DNA from: Ravibacter sp037191015
Lineage (GTDB): Bacteria; Bacteroidota; Bacteroidia; Cytophagales; Spirosomataceae
DNA: 64,000 nt
Direction of reading: 5' to 3'
NCBI GenBank assembly: GCA_037191015.1
Contig: JBBCKD010000027.1
Span: 558,001-622,000, forward strand
Made by a program: the position numbers and the translations under genes
Shown: positions 42,395-51,687 of the stretch, in pieces
Position numbering within the stretch: the stretch's first letter is position 1
Layout: the number at the start of each line of letters is the position of its first letter
The notes under the pieces: model-generated
Seen by the model: the letters and a program-made list of their open reading frames with translations, nothing else
Databases searched by the model: none
What the model was told of the DNA's origin: nothing

Positions 42395-43717
42395 ATGAAT
42401 CAGGAGAAAAAAAACTCTATCAACCGGCGTGATTTTCTTGGATTATCGGCCCTGGGATTGACAGGCCTCACCATCCTGCCGAGCTGGAGAATGCCCGACG
42501 GCCGCAGGATACCGCCCAGCGACCGTGTAGTGATGGGCTTTATCGGGCTGGGCCGGCAGGGACTCGGCGATTACGGCAATTTTACCAAATCGGCGGGCGT
42601 GCAGGTCGTTGCGGGGAGCGATGTGGACAGTATCAAAAGAGAACGTTTTAAGCGCAGGGTTGAAAACTGGCAGAAATCACAGAACGCGGCACAGCGGTGC
42701 GATCTCTACGAATCTTATGAGCAATTGCTCGAAAGAAAAGATATCGATGCCGTTTCGATTGCCAGCCCCGATCACTGGCATGCGCTTCATACCATCCATG
42801 CAAGCCAGTCCGGGAAAGATGTGTATGTGCAGAAACCGCTTGCCTATACGATACAGGAAGGGATTAAAATGGTAAGGACCATCCGCGACAATAAGAGTGT
42901 CCTGCAGGTCGGGAGCCAGCAGCGTTCAGGCCCCGAATTCCAGCGGGCGATCGAACTGGTACGCAGCGGCGCGATCGGGCATATCGAAACCATCTATGCC
43001 TCAGTAGGAGATCCGCCCAAGCCTTTTGACCTACCCGAGCAGCCGGTGCCTTCTTCGCTGAACTGGAACCTGTGGCTGGGGCCGCTTGATGACAAAAAAA
43101 TACATTACCATCCTGACCTGGCGCCCCCCATTACCCTCCAGCCCGAAGAAAACGAAAAAATCTGGGGCGCATGGCGCTGGTACCGTGAAACCGGTAACGG
43201 GTATACATCCGACTGGGGCGCTCACATGTTCGATATCGCCCAGGCGGCTATCGGGATGGACGGGACCGGTCCGATCGAATACACCCCGAAAGGCTACAAA
43301 GGCGCCCGGTACAACACCATGAAATATGCCAACGGGATCGTTATGACCGAACAGGATTTCCGTGAGGAAGGTGGAAAGGGAATTCGTTTCAACGGCACAA
43401 AAGGGTGGATAAAAGTAGCCAGGGGCTTTATTGAATGCTCCGACCCGTCGCTGGTGAGCAAGCCTGCCGCCGCCGATCCGAAGGCTCCGGCCCCGCATAT
43501 GCAGGATTTCATTGATGCCGTACGCACCCGCGGGAATACCATTGCGCCCGTTGAGGCCGGCTGCAGCACCAACACGCTATGCTGCCTTGTCAACATCGCG
43601 ATCGAGCTGCAGCGCCCGGTCAGATGGGATCCTGTCACGCTGAGCTTCGGTGACGACCGGGAAGCAGCCGCCCATCGGCTCAATCACTACGAATATCGCC
43701 GTCCATATTCTCTTTAA
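42395..43717 (+). CDS. Tat-exported Gfo/Idh/MocA-family oxidoreductase
   Basis: A 440-residue protein. It begins with a twin-arginine signal (NRRDFLGLSALGLTGL, residues 10-25), followed by a Rossmann fold starting VVMGFIGLGRQG (about 45-56) and the family motif VQKPLAYT at about residue 149, then a C-terminal domain containing DWGAHMFDIAQ with the usual histidine. It likely works on a sugar in the periplasm. It is followed by a sugar-phosphate-isomerase-like gene 21 bases downstream, forming a two-gene operon that ends in a good terminator. Confidence 0.88.
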   Translation: MNQEKKNSINRRDFLGLSALGLTGLTILPSWRMPDGRRIPPSDRVVMGFIGLGRQGLGDYGNFTKSAGVQVVAGSDVDSIKRERFKRRVENWQKSQNAAQRCDLYESYEQLLERKDIDAVSIASPDHWHALHTIHASQSGKDVYVQKPLAYTIQEGIKMVRTIRDNKSVLQVGSQQRSGPEFQRAIELVRSGAIGHIETIYASVGDPPKPFDLPEQPVPSSLNWNLWLGPLDDKKIHYHPDLAPPITLQPEENEKIWGAWRWYRETGNGYTSDWGAHMFDIAQAAIGMDGTGPIEYTPKGYKGARYNTMKYANGIVMTEQDFREEGGKGIRFNGTKGWIKVARGFIECSDPSLVSKPAAADPKAPAPHMQDFIDAVRTRGNTIAPVEAGCSTNTLCCLVNIAIELQRPVRWDPVTLSFGDDREAAAHRLNHYEYRRPYSL

Positions 43718-43738
43718 TCCCAACAGATATCCATTATA

Positions 43739-44650
43739 ATGTATCAGACTTATTTAAAAATGAAGTGCTTTCTCAAAAACAGCCTGGTTATCGCTATTGC
43801 CCTGGCATGCGGCCTGTCTGCTTCTTTCGGACAAGGAAAACCCGATTCCAAAGTAAAAGGGGTCCAGATCGGTACGATCACCTATAGCTACCGGTCTATG
43901 CCCGACCAGTCGCTGGAAGCCACTCTCGATTACATCGTAAAGTCAGGGATCAGCTCGGTAGAGCTGATGGGCGGACCGGTGGAAAACTTCGCCGGTATCC
44001 CCCAGACCAAGGACGAAGGAGCCCTCCGGCAATGGAGAAAAAGCGCTTCTATGGACAAATTCAAAGAAGTCAAGAAATTGTTCAGCAAGCGCGGGGTTAA
44101 GATCCATATCCTGAAGCTTGGTAATCCCAAATGGTCGGACGAAGAAATAGATTATGCGTTCAACGCAGCCAAAGCAGTGGGCGCGAAAGGGATTTCGATG
44201 GAGATATCGGAAGAAACCGCTATACGGATGACTCCCTTTGCCGACAAGCATAAGATGTATGTCATCCTGCATAACCACGGGCAGCCCGGCCAGCCCGGGT
44301 TCAGCTTTGATAAAATCCTGGCGCACGGCCCCAGGCTGATGCTGAACTTCGACGTAGGCCATTATTTCGGGGCTACGGGAGACAACCCCGTAAATGTGCT
44401 GAACCGCCTTCATGACCGGATCGTCAGCATTCACATCAAGGACAAAACCGGCCCGAAAGCCGCTGATCCCAATAAAAACCAACCTTTCGGAAACGGGGAA
44501 ACTCCCGTCGCGGAAATCCTGAAAGCCATCAGCAAGAACAAATGGCCGATCTATTGCGACGTAGAGCTTGAATACAATATTCCTGCAGGCTCCGACGCAG
44601 TGACCGAAGTCACCAAATGCGTGGACTATCTTAAAAAAGCGCTTCAGTAA
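43739..44650 (+). CDS. Exported sugar phosphate isomerase/epimerase-like TIM-barrel protein
   Basis: A 303-residue protein of the xylose-isomerase-like TIM-barrel (AP endonuclease family 2) superfamily. A signal peptide ends SASFGQ; a second in-frame ATG at 43760 gives a cleaner signal and may be the true start. Metal-binding candidates are E in SSVELMGG, H in ILHNHGQPG, D in LNFDVGHYF, H in SIHIKDK and E in CDVELEY. It probably isomerises or epimerises a keto sugar made by the upstream oxidoreductase, as such gene pairs occur together in Bacteroidota. The exact sugar is unknown. Confidence 0.85.
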   Translation: MYQTYLKMKCFLKNSLVIAIALACGLSASFGQGKPDSKVKGVQIGTITYSYRSMPDQSLEATLDYIVKSGISSVELMGGPVENFAGIPQTKDEGALRQWRKSASMDKFKEVKKLFSKRGVKIHILKLGNPKWSDEEIDYAFNAAKAVGAKGISMEISEETAIRMTPFADKHKMYVILHNHGQPGQPGFSFDKILAHGPRLMLNFDVGHYFGATGDNPVNVLNRLHDRIVSIHIKDKTGPKAADPNKNQPFGNGETPVAEILKAISKNKWPIYCDVELEYNIPAGSDAVTEVTKCVDYLKKALQ

Positions 44651-44665
44651 CAAAGAGCCTGCTTT

Positions 44666-44709
44666 GCCAGCCCTGGTTTTCTTCCGACAGCCAGGGCTGG
44701 CCTGTTTTT
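44666..44709 (+). terminator. Rho-independent terminator of the oxidoreductase-isomerase operon
   Basis: GCCAGCCCTGG (44666-44676) and CCAGGGCTGGC (44691-44701) form a perfect 11-bp stem, followed by a T run at 44705-44709. It lies between convergent genes. Confidence 0.8.
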
Positions 44710-44719
44710 ATCCGGCGCC

Positions 44720-46120
44720 CTACCGGTACACCCGGTTGATCAGGTTCAGCGAAGGACCGGTCATCATCGTTGTAACCAGCGCCATGATCACCATCATTGC
44801 AAAAACTTCGGGCGACAACACACCCAGATCGTAGCCGATATTGAGTACGATAAGTTCCATCAATCCCCGGGTATTCATCAGCGCGCCGATCGACAGGCTG
44901 TCCTTCCAGCTTTGTCCGACAAAACGGGCTGTCAGTGCGCTGCCCACGAACTTACCCACTACCGCCACCACGATAATCACTCCAGCCGTTATCCATAAAC
45001 GGAGATCGCTCAGCAACCCTATCTGCGTCCGCAGGCCTGTAAATATAAAAAACAGGGGCAGCAGCAAAACGACCGCCACATCTTCTACCTTCTGGATAAA
45101 CCGGATCCTGAACCCGTCCTGCTCAGGCATAATGGCGCCGGCCATAAAAGCCCCGAAAAGGGCATGTATTCCTATTACCTCCGTCATATAGGAGGAAGCA
45201 ATCAGTACAAAAAAAACCATTACGATGATGAGCTCGTCCAGCTGTTTCTTTTTAAAATACCGGTACGCGGCTTTCCGGATCAGGGGTCGTACTATATAGA
45301 TCATCACCAGCACATACATAATCGCCAGCGCCACCGTATAAAGCGTGTTCGCCAGCGAGCCTGCCTTTACAATAGCAATGACGGCAGCCAGTATACACCA
45401 GGCAGTGATGTCGTCTGCCGCCGCACAGGTCAACGCGATCGTACCCAGCCGTGTCTTGGTGATACCCCTTTCCTGAACGATCCTGGCAAGCACCGGAAAG
45501 GCCGTGATGCTCATCGCTATCCCCATAAATAAAGCAAAAGAGACAAACCGGATATTTTCAGGCGCATAGGTCTCATACATAAAATAAGCCAGGATCATGC
45601 CCAGCGAGAACGGGAAGATAATACTGGCGTGACTGATGACAACCGCGTCTTTAGCCTTGGTGTGAAGCACGCCGAGGTCAAGCTCCATCCCGATCACGAA
45701 CATAAACAGGATAAGCCCGATCTGACTGAGGAACTGGAGGTTAGGCAGCGAGCTCGCCGGGAAAACCATTTCCTGCAGCTCCGGAAAGTAAAACCCGAAC
45801 AAAGAGGGGCCCAATATAATGCCGGCAATAATCTCCCCCACCACTTTCGGTTGCCCCAGCCGGGCAGAAATCCATCCGCAGATCCGGGCAAAAAGTATTA
45901 CTATTAAAATCTGTATCAGCAGAACGGCCAATGCATGGCGGCCGTTAAAAAAGAGGGTATCCAGGAATCCTTCCGATTCTGCCGATTCGGGCAGCCTGAT
46001 CACCCTGTTCAGCTCCAAACCTCCGCCGGCCTGCACGATCCAGTATATCAGGCCGCCGAAAAAAACCATCGTCATCACGTAGTAAACCAGGGTATTCCGT
46101 TTCTTCGTATTGACGTTCAT
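44720..46120 (-). CDS. Cation:proton antiporter (CPA2/Kef type)
   Basis: A 466-residue inner-membrane antiporter with about 12-13 helices. The ATG at 46120 gives MNVNTKKRNTLVYYV; the frame reaches a TTG at 46189 but with no homology gained. Family landmarks include GEIIAGIILGPSLFG, FMFVIGMELD and the CAAADDITAW pair of acidic residues (the ND ion-binding site region), followed by the second half with GAFMAGAIMP. No RCK/TrkA-N domain is attached. It exchanges Na+ or K+ for protons. Confidence 0.9.
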   Translation of the reverse strand: MNVNTKKRNTLVYYVMTMVFFGGLIYWIVQAGGGLELNRVIRLPESAESEGFLDTLFFNGRHALAVLLIQILIVILFARICGWISARLGQPKVVGEIIAGIILGPSLFGFYFPELQEMVFPASSLPNLQFLSQIGLILFMFVIGMELDLGVLHTKAKDAVVISHASIIFPFSLGMILAYFMYETYAPENIRFVSFALFMGIAMSITAFPVLARIVQERGITKTRLGTIALTCAAADDITAWCILAAVIAIVKAGSLANTLYTVALAIMYVLVMIYIVRPLIRKAAYRYFKKKQLDELIIVMVFFVLIASSYMTEVIGIHALFGAFMAGAIMPEQDGFRIRFIQKVEDVAVVLLLPLFFIFTGLRTQIGLLSDLRLWITAGVIIVVAVVGKFVGSALTARFVGQSWKDSLSIGALMNTRGLMELIVLNIGYDLGVLSPEVFAMMVIMALVTTMMTGPSLNLINRVYR

Positions 46121-46359
46121 AGGCAGCTGTTTAGATTTCCGGCAGTTTGAAAAATGGCTATATTTCAGTTTGATGACACAAATTACCAAAGAAAGCGGCT
46201 ATCGGAAAATTCAATTGTAAATATTTAATTAAGATTTCGCGACCCGACCGTCCCTTCAGGCCGGGCCGGGAACGGTGAATATGATTTATCCGCACGCGGA
46301 GGATTGGTCTGATTTCTCTTTTTCAAAGTATATATCAGGAAAGACCAATTTACCGATCT

Positions 46360-48720
46360 ATGAATAAAAAAGCTGTGAAAAATCCGATACGATACACCTT
46401 TTATTACCTGTTTGCCTGCTTTCTCTTCCTGACCGTCGGTGCAGGTGCTACCGACCTCAGGAAGGCAAGCCTTGTAGTTTCTCCTTCTATTCCTTCCCCG
46501 ATGAAAGAGACTGCCGCGCAGGTCCTTACCGAAGAAGTTCAGAAACGGACGGGCATCAGCCTGAAGCAGGTAGCGGCATGGCCGAAAGCTTCCGGGCCGG
46601 TAATCGCGCTCCTGCTTTCGTCAGACACAGAGGTTTCTGGTATGGCTGCTCCGTCGGGAAGATCGCGCGAGAACCACGAGTTTAAAAAGGAAGGATACAG
46701 GATCTTCACAGATCCGTCATCAAAGGACAATGTGGTTTGGGTGATAGGAGCCGATACGCGCGGTATACTTTTCGGCGTAGGCTGGCTGCTCAGGAATATG
46801 GAAATGGGTGCGGGTAAGCTGCAGCTCGACGGAACCAGAGACTATTCCACCTCGCCTGTCTACCCGATCCGCGGCCACCAGTTGGGATATCGCCATACTG
46901 CCAATACCTACGATGCCTGGACGGTAGCGCAATACGACCAGTACATTCGCGAGCTTGCGGTCTTCGGCGCCAATGCGGTAGAAGGGATCCCTTTCCAGGA
47001 AAGCTCGGCCAAAAGCCCCCATTTCAAGATCCCGGCCGAAGAGATGAATATCCGGATGAGTGAAATATGCCTGAAATATGACATGGATTACTGGGTCTGG
47101 ACACCGGCGACATTCGACCTGAAAGACAAAACCAAAAGAAAACAGGAGCTCGACCTCCATGAAGCTTTTTACAAAGCATGCCCGCGGCTGGACCATATTT
47201 TCTTCCCGGGCGGAGACCCCGGCCACAATCACCCGTCGGAGGTTCTTCCGTTCCTGAAGGATCTCCATGGTATATTGATGAAATATCATCCCGGTGCGAA
47301 GGTCTGGATCTCGCTGCAAGGATTCAGCGTTGAGCAGACAGACTATTTCTACAATTACCTCGAAGCAGAAAAACCCACCTGGCTGGAGGGCGTAGTGTCG
47401 GGCCCCGGCAGCCCGCCGATAGCCGAAACCCGTTACCGGCTCGCCAAAAACTACCGGCACCGCCAGTATCCCGATATTACACATTCCGTTCGCTGCGAAT
47501 TCCCGGTCGAGAACTTCGACCAGGCATATGCCTTAACGCTCGGGAGGGAGTCGGTCAATCCCCGTCCGTTCGCCTTTGCAAAAATCCACGCCAGGTTAGC
47601 CCCGTTCACAGACGGGTTCGTTTCCTACTCGGACGGCAGCCACGACGACGTCAACAAAATTGTCTGGAATGCCCTCGGCTGGGACCCCATGGCCAATATC
47701 CATGAAACGATGGTGGAGTACGCCACATTTTTCTTCGGAAAGCCCGTGAGCCAGACTGCGGCAAGCGGTATCGAGGCATTGGAGCAAAACTGGAAAGGGC
47801 CGCTGGCTGAAAACGGAGGTGTAGAGGCTACTTTCCGTTTCTGGAAAACGCTCGAGGCCGAAAATCCCGCCTTGAAAAACAACTGGCGCTGGCAAATGCT
47901 GCTGCTCAGGGCTTATTACGATCAATATACGAGACTGCGGCTGATACGGGAGCAGGAATTGGAAAAGAAAGCGAATGAAATTCTTCTTCAGGCCTCCGTA
48001 TCGAATCCTGATGAAAGTATGCAGCGCGCCCTTGATATTGTAAACGAGGCCGACAAACAGCCTGTAGACAAACAGATACGGCAGCACCTCGACTATCTCG
48101 CCGATGCCCTCTTTACTTCCGTCGGCTTGCAGAGCAGCACCGCCAAACATCAGCCCCGCGGACCGGAAAGAGGGGTGGTAATGGATTTTGTAGACTACCC
48201 GCTCAACAATCGCTGGTGGCTCGCAGACGAGTTCGGGAAAATAAAAGCGATGGAAAACCCTTCCGCAAAACTGGAAGCGCTGCACCGGATTGCAACGTGG
48301 GAAAATCCCGGCGCGGGAAGCTACTACGACGACATTTCGAGCGTGTCGAAAGGCCCCAGGGTAAAGACCATCGTGGACGATGCCACCGACATAGCCTGGT
48401 GGGACGGCGGCATGAGCCGTAAACGTCTTTCCTTCCAGACCTTCCAGGGGCAACCGGAGCTGGATTATGACGACCTTGACCCTTCCGCGAGATACCGGAT
48501 CCGCACGGTCGGGTACGGCGAAGCTCTCCTGCGGGTTGACGGGCGCCGCCTCTCCCCCGTTACCTACAGCAAAGAGCAGGACGGCGTAAAAGAATGGATC
48601 GTACCGCATGCCCTCACCCGCGACGGGAAGATCTCCGTAACCTTCGACAGGCCTGAAGAGTCGGATCTGAACTGGCGCCAATATTCGAAAATTTATGATA
48701 TCTGGCTGCTGAAGCAGTAA
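46360..48720 (+). CDS. Secreted glycosidase-like protein with GH20-type N-terminal domain
   Basis: A 786-residue exported protein (signal peptide about 1-31, ending GAGA). Residues about 35-150 resemble the zincin-like N-terminal domain of GH20/GH67-type enzymes (VLTEEVQKRTGI). A TIM-barrel-like region follows, beginning YPIRGHQLGYRHTANTYDAW and containing acidic residues such as FFPGGDPGHNHPSE. The C-terminal part is helical and ends in a beta-sandwich. Homologues are annotated as alpha-glucuronidase-like or uncharacterised glycosidases. Given the neighbouring sugar oxidoreductase/isomerase pair, a role in breaking down plant or microbial polysaccharide is inferred. Confidence 0.6.
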   Translation: MNKKAVKNPIRYTFYYLFACFLFLTVGAGATDLRKASLVVSPSIPSPMKETAAQVLTEEVQKRTGISLKQVAAWPKASGPVIALLLSSDTEVSGMAAPSGRSRENHEFKKEGYRIFTDPSSKDNVVWVIGADTRGILFGVGWLLRNMEMGAGKLQLDGTRDYSTSPVYPIRGHQLGYRHTANTYDAWTVAQYDQYIRELAVFGANAVEGIPFQESSAKSPHFKIPAEEMNIRMSEICLKYDMDYWVWTPATFDLKDKTKRKQELDLHEAFYKACPRLDHIFFPGGDPGHNHPSEVLPFLKDLHGILMKYHPGAKVWISLQGFSVEQTDYFYNYLEAEKPTWLEGVVSGPGSPPIAETRYRLAKNYRHRQYPDITHSVRCEFPVENFDQAYALTLGRESVNPRPFAFAKIHARLAPFTDGFVSYSDGSHDDVNKIVWNALGWDPMANIHETMVEYATFFFGKPVSQTAASGIEALEQNWKGPLAENGGVEATFRFWKTLEAENPALKNNWRWQMLLLRAYYDQYTRLRLIREQELEKKANEILLQASVSNPDESMQRALDIVNEADKQPVDKQIRQHLDYLADALFTSVGLQSSTAKHQPRGPERGVVMDFVDYPLNNRWWLADEFGKIKAMENPSAKLEALHRIATWENPGAGSYYDDISSVSKGPRVKTIVDDATDIAWWDGGMSRKRLSFQTFQGQPELDYDDLDPSARYRIRTVGYGEALLRVDGRRLSPVTYSKEQDGVKEWIVPHALTRDGKISVTFDRPEESDLNWRQYSKIYDIWLLKQ

Positions 48721-48728
48721 AAGTTTTA

Positions 48729-48848
48729 ACCACGGAGTACACGGGGAAAGGGCACGGAGTTACACAGAGTTTTTGTCTGTGCTATTCTCCGCGTCCCTCT
48801 GTGAAAAAACCTCTGTGTAACTCCGTGGTAAACCCCGCGAAACTTCGT
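48729..48848. repeat. Dispersed intergenic repeat of the 'accacggagt' type
   Basis: CACGGAGTTACACAGAG (48753-48769) and its complement (48811-48827) form a perfect 17-bp inverted repeat, nested in an imperfect outer pair that begins CCACGGAGTACACGG and ends with CGTGGT. It is made of the same kind of words as the palindrome at 41589-41653. It fills most of the gap between the glycosidase-like gene and the DUF1460 gene. Confidence 0.65.
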
Positions 48849-48951
48849 GGTCCTCCCTCTCTGTTTTTACATTCCTCCAAAATATTTCTAACTTTCCTGT
48901 TAAAACGGAAGCGGCTCGCTCGTTTCTTTGTTGAAAAAAAGCGACTATCTC

Positions 48952-49788
48952 ATGCTTCGTCAACTTATATCAACAAAATCCGCTCTCTGCACCCTGTGTC
49001 TTGCGCTGGCTGTCATTACGGGCCGGGCCCAGTCGGAGGCAGAAAAAGACTTTAAAGAAAGGATGGATAGCGACTACGGGCAGACCATGCCGGTTATCGT
49101 CAAACAGATTACACACTCTTTCCTGAAAACCCCCTATGTAGCCCACACGCTGGAAGGCAACCAGCAGGAGCAGCTCGTCTGCAGGTTTGACGGGCTCGAC
49201 TGCACAACGCTCGTTGAAAATGTACTGGCGCTGGCACTCACCTACAAAGCCGGGGGCAACTTCGACCAGTTTAAAGAGGAATTGAAAAAGATAAGGTACC
49301 GGAACGGCGAGATAGACGGGTACCCTTCCAGGTTACACTATTTCACCGACTGGCTCTACGAAAATCAGAAAAGAGGCATTATCCGCGACATTTCCCAGGA
49401 GCTGGGCGGAATTCCGCTTACAAAAACAATCGATTTTATGACCGCACACCCCGATCTCTATCCTTCTGCGAAGAGTGAAGAAGCGTGGAAACAACTGCGG
49501 ACCAGGGAAGACTCCATCAACGCCAGGCAATACTATTATATCCCGCTGGCAGATATCAAGCATATTGAACCGAAGCTTAACGACGGCGATATTATCGGGA
49601 TCGCCTCCAATATCAACGGGCTGGACTGCAACCATATGGGGATAATCAACAAAATGGGCAACCAGGCCTACCTTTTGCACGCCTCGTCTGTCAATAAGGA
49701 GGTAGAGCTCAGCGCGGTGCCGTTGCATCAGTACGTAGCTCAAAATAAAAGGAACAGTGGTATTTTTGTCGCCAGGCCTGTTGAGTAA
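48952..49788 (+). CDS. DUF1460 family (N-acetylmuramoyl-L-alanine amidase-like) protein
   Basis: A 278-residue exported protein. The ATG at 48952 starts a signal peptide ending GRAQ; the frame extends back to a TTG at 48928. The DUF1460 fold is seen from RFDGLDCTTLVENVLALALTY (catalytic cysteine in LDCTT, given in part) and the later LDCNHMGI and LLHASS, an NlpC/P60-like layout. Structural studies of the family suggest cell-wall amidase or peptidase activity. It precedes an mscS gene by six bases. Confidence 0.85.
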   Translation: MLRQLISTKSALCTLCLALAVITGRAQSEAEKDFKERMDSDYGQTMPVIVKQITHSFLKTPYVAHTLEGNQQEQLVCRFDGLDCTTLVENVLALALTYKAGGNFDQFKEELKKIRYRNGEIDGYPSRLHYFTDWLYENQKRGIIRDISQELGGIPLTKTIDFMTAHPDLYPSAKSEEAWKQLRTREDSINARQYYYIPLADIKHIEPKLNDGDIIGIASNINGLDCNHMGIINKMGNQAYLLHASSVNKEVELSAVPLHQYVAQNKRNSGIFVARPVE

Positions 49789-49794
49789 TGATGA

Positions 49795-50889
49795 ATGATG
49801 ACTTTACAAACCTTTTTTGACTCCGTCGACGCCCCGCTGTGGATTCTCCTTGCAGGCTCGGTGGTAACAGGCTGTATACTGGCAAGGCTGAGCTTATCGC
49901 TGCTGAATGTCGCCGGGCTCTTTAACGGCGAAGCCTATGTACGCCTCGCCAAAGACAGCCTGTCGCAAATCGTTTATTTCTTTTTCCCCATCCTTCTTCT
50001 CACCTTAAGCCTCAGTTTCTACTCTGAAGAATATCCCAGGACACAATGGCTGTTCCAGCTGTTTAAGGTGATATTCATAATGATCTCGGCAATAGGGTTG
50101 TCCCGGATAGTAGTGTTGGTAGAGCGCATTATCCTGCTGCACCTGAAAATAGACCCCACCACATCTTTCAACGACAGGAGGCTGTATACCAGGATCAAGT
50201 TTGTCAAAAGGCTTGTCATCATGGCCATCTCGCTGATTGCCCTCGCCCTGCTTTTGCTGTCATTCGAAAAAGGCCGGCAATTTGGCGTAGGATTGCTTAC
50301 CTCGGCCGGTATACTGAGCGTTATCATAGGTTTTGCTGCCCAGAAAACGCTGGGTAACCTGCTGGCAAGTCTCCAGGTTGCATTCTCGCAACCTATCAAG
50401 ATCGGCGATACGGTCGTAGTCGAAACTGAAGTCGGGCAGATCGAAGAAATCAATCTCACTTATGTAGTAGTCAGGTTATGGGACCGGAGGCGGCTTATTC
50501 TTCCTATTACCTATTTTGTAGAGACTCCTTTTCAGAACTGGACCCGTAACGACAGCAGCCTGGTCGGCGTGGTGCTCCTCTACCTGGACTACAGGACCCC
50601 TATGGACGCCTTGCGGGCTAAATTTACCGAACTGGTGCACAGCCATCCCAACTGGGACGGCGAGGTGTGCGAGCTGCACGTCATCGATACCCAGATGCAG
50701 CAGATGATTGTAAGGGCGACGATGTCGGTAGCCACACCGTCTGATTCCTTTGCACTGAGAAGCTTCGTCCGGGAAAACCTCATTGCATGGCTGCGCGACA
50801 ACCACCCGGAGGCGCTTCCGGGTATGCGGGTTATCAACGAAAAGCCTTCAGCTCCCGGTAACGACTACCGGGACACGGGCCATTCATAA
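49795..50889 (+). CDS. Mechanosensitive ion channel of the MscS family
   Basis: A 364-residue membrane protein. Three or four N-terminal helices (up to about residue 165) precede the pore helix SAGILSVIIGFAAQKTLGNLL and the beta domain with FSQPIKIGDTVVV and QIEEINLTYVVVRLWDRRR. It should open under membrane tension to release solutes. The gene begins seven bases after the DUF1460 stop codon and is followed by the TrpF-like gene 29 bases on, so the three may form one transcript. Confidence 0.92.
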   Translation: MMTLQTFFDSVDAPLWILLAGSVVTGCILARLSLSLLNVAGLFNGEAYVRLAKDSLSQIVYFFFPILLLTLSLSFYSEEYPRTQWLFQLFKVIFIMISAIGLSRIVVLVERIILLHLKIDPTTSFNDRRLYTRIKFVKRLVIMAISLIALALLLLSFEKGRQFGVGLLTSAGILSVIIGFAAQKTLGNLLASLQVAFSQPIKIGDTVVVETEVGQIEEINLTYVVVRLWDRRRLILPITYFVETPFQNWTRNDSSLVGVVLLYLDYRTPMDALRAKFTELVHSHPNWDGEVCELHVIDTQMQQMIVRATMSVATPSDSFALRSFVRENLIAWLRDNHPEALPGMRVINEKPSAPGNDYRDTGHS

Positions 50890-50918
50890 CTCATATTTTA
50901 TAATTCATAAATTCATTA

Positions 50919-51542
50919 ATGCTTTCCACAATTGTCAAAATAAGTAACGTAACCAACCTGTCCGACGCCAGATATTGCGCCGGTATGGGGGTTGAAATGC
51001 TGGGATTTACGCTCGATTCTGAAAACCCGCAATATATTACCCCCGAAAAATTCGGGGAGATCAGGTCCTGGATCGCGGGTGTGCAGCTGGTGGGAGAAAC
51101 CCGCTCGGAAGATGTCCAGGAGATTTTAAGGCTCCTGGAGCAGTACCCCCTCGACGCCCTGGAAATAGGGGTACCGGCGATGGTCCCGTTCTTAATAAGC
51201 GAGCTGAGTATACCGGTTTTGCTCAGGATTAATATCGACGAAATAAACCCGGAAGATCTGCGGCCTCTTGTACGGGATTATAACAGCAGCGTTTCATATA
51301 CCCTGCTGGAAAGTCCGCAAAATATGCCACTCTCGACAAAATGGGAGGAAGTGATCGGGCAGCTGCCTGAATCGGCCAATATTTTACTGGGCTTTGGCCT
51401 CGACGATATAGAGCAGATCCACTATTACCTCGACACTTTACCTATCGAGGGGATATCGCTACGGGGAAGTGAGGAGCTACGGCCCGGCTACAAGGATTAC
51501 GGTATGCTGATGGATATCCTGGAAGCTCTGGAGACAGATTAA
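50919..51542 (+). CDS. Phosphoribosylanthranilate-isomerase-like protein lacking catalytic residues
   Basis: A 207-residue TIM barrel related to TrpF, with the typical outline KI-x-x-VTNLSDARYCAGMGVEMLGF near the start and LRGSEELRPGYKDYGML at the end. In TrpF enzymes the first strand reads KICG, the Cys being the general base; here it is KISN. The general acid Asp in the LLD strand is replaced (LLESP), and the GGTG phosphate loop is absent. It is not next to any trp gene but behind mscS. A non-catalytic or changed function is likely. Confidence 0.75.
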   Translation: MLSTIVKISNVTNLSDARYCAGMGVEMLGFTLDSENPQYITPEKFGEIRSWIAGVQLVGETRSEDVQEILRLLEQYPLDALEIGVPAMVPFLISELSIPVLLRINIDEINPEDLRPLVRDYNSSVSYTLLESPQNMPLSTKWEEVIGQLPESANILLGFGLDDIEQIHYYLDTLPIEGISLRGSEELRPGYKDYGMLMDILEALETD

Positions 51543-51624
51543 GCTGATTCCGGGTCGCCGCCCTGTTTCTCCATCAAGTCCCGCAACCATTCAGCAGCGC
51601 TATACGCCGGTGATAACTCTTGAG

Positions 51625-51656
51625 TTTGTAGTATCTTGTAATACATACTACCTTTG
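51625..51656 (+). promoter_or_regulatory. Bacteroidota-type promoter of the PspC/LiaF operon
   Basis: TTTG (51625-51628), 20 bases, then TACCTTTG (51649-51656) match the Bacteroidota consensus fully. Transcription would start near 51660, about 27 bases ahead of the PspC start codon. Confidence 0.75.
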
Positions 51657-51687
51657 ATAACAAATCAAACAAAATTTCAATATTGTG

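Noticed and set aside
47596..48681. 361-codon open frame on the minus strand
   Set aside because: Antisense shadow of the glycosidase-like gene; composition reflects the GC bias of the sense codons.
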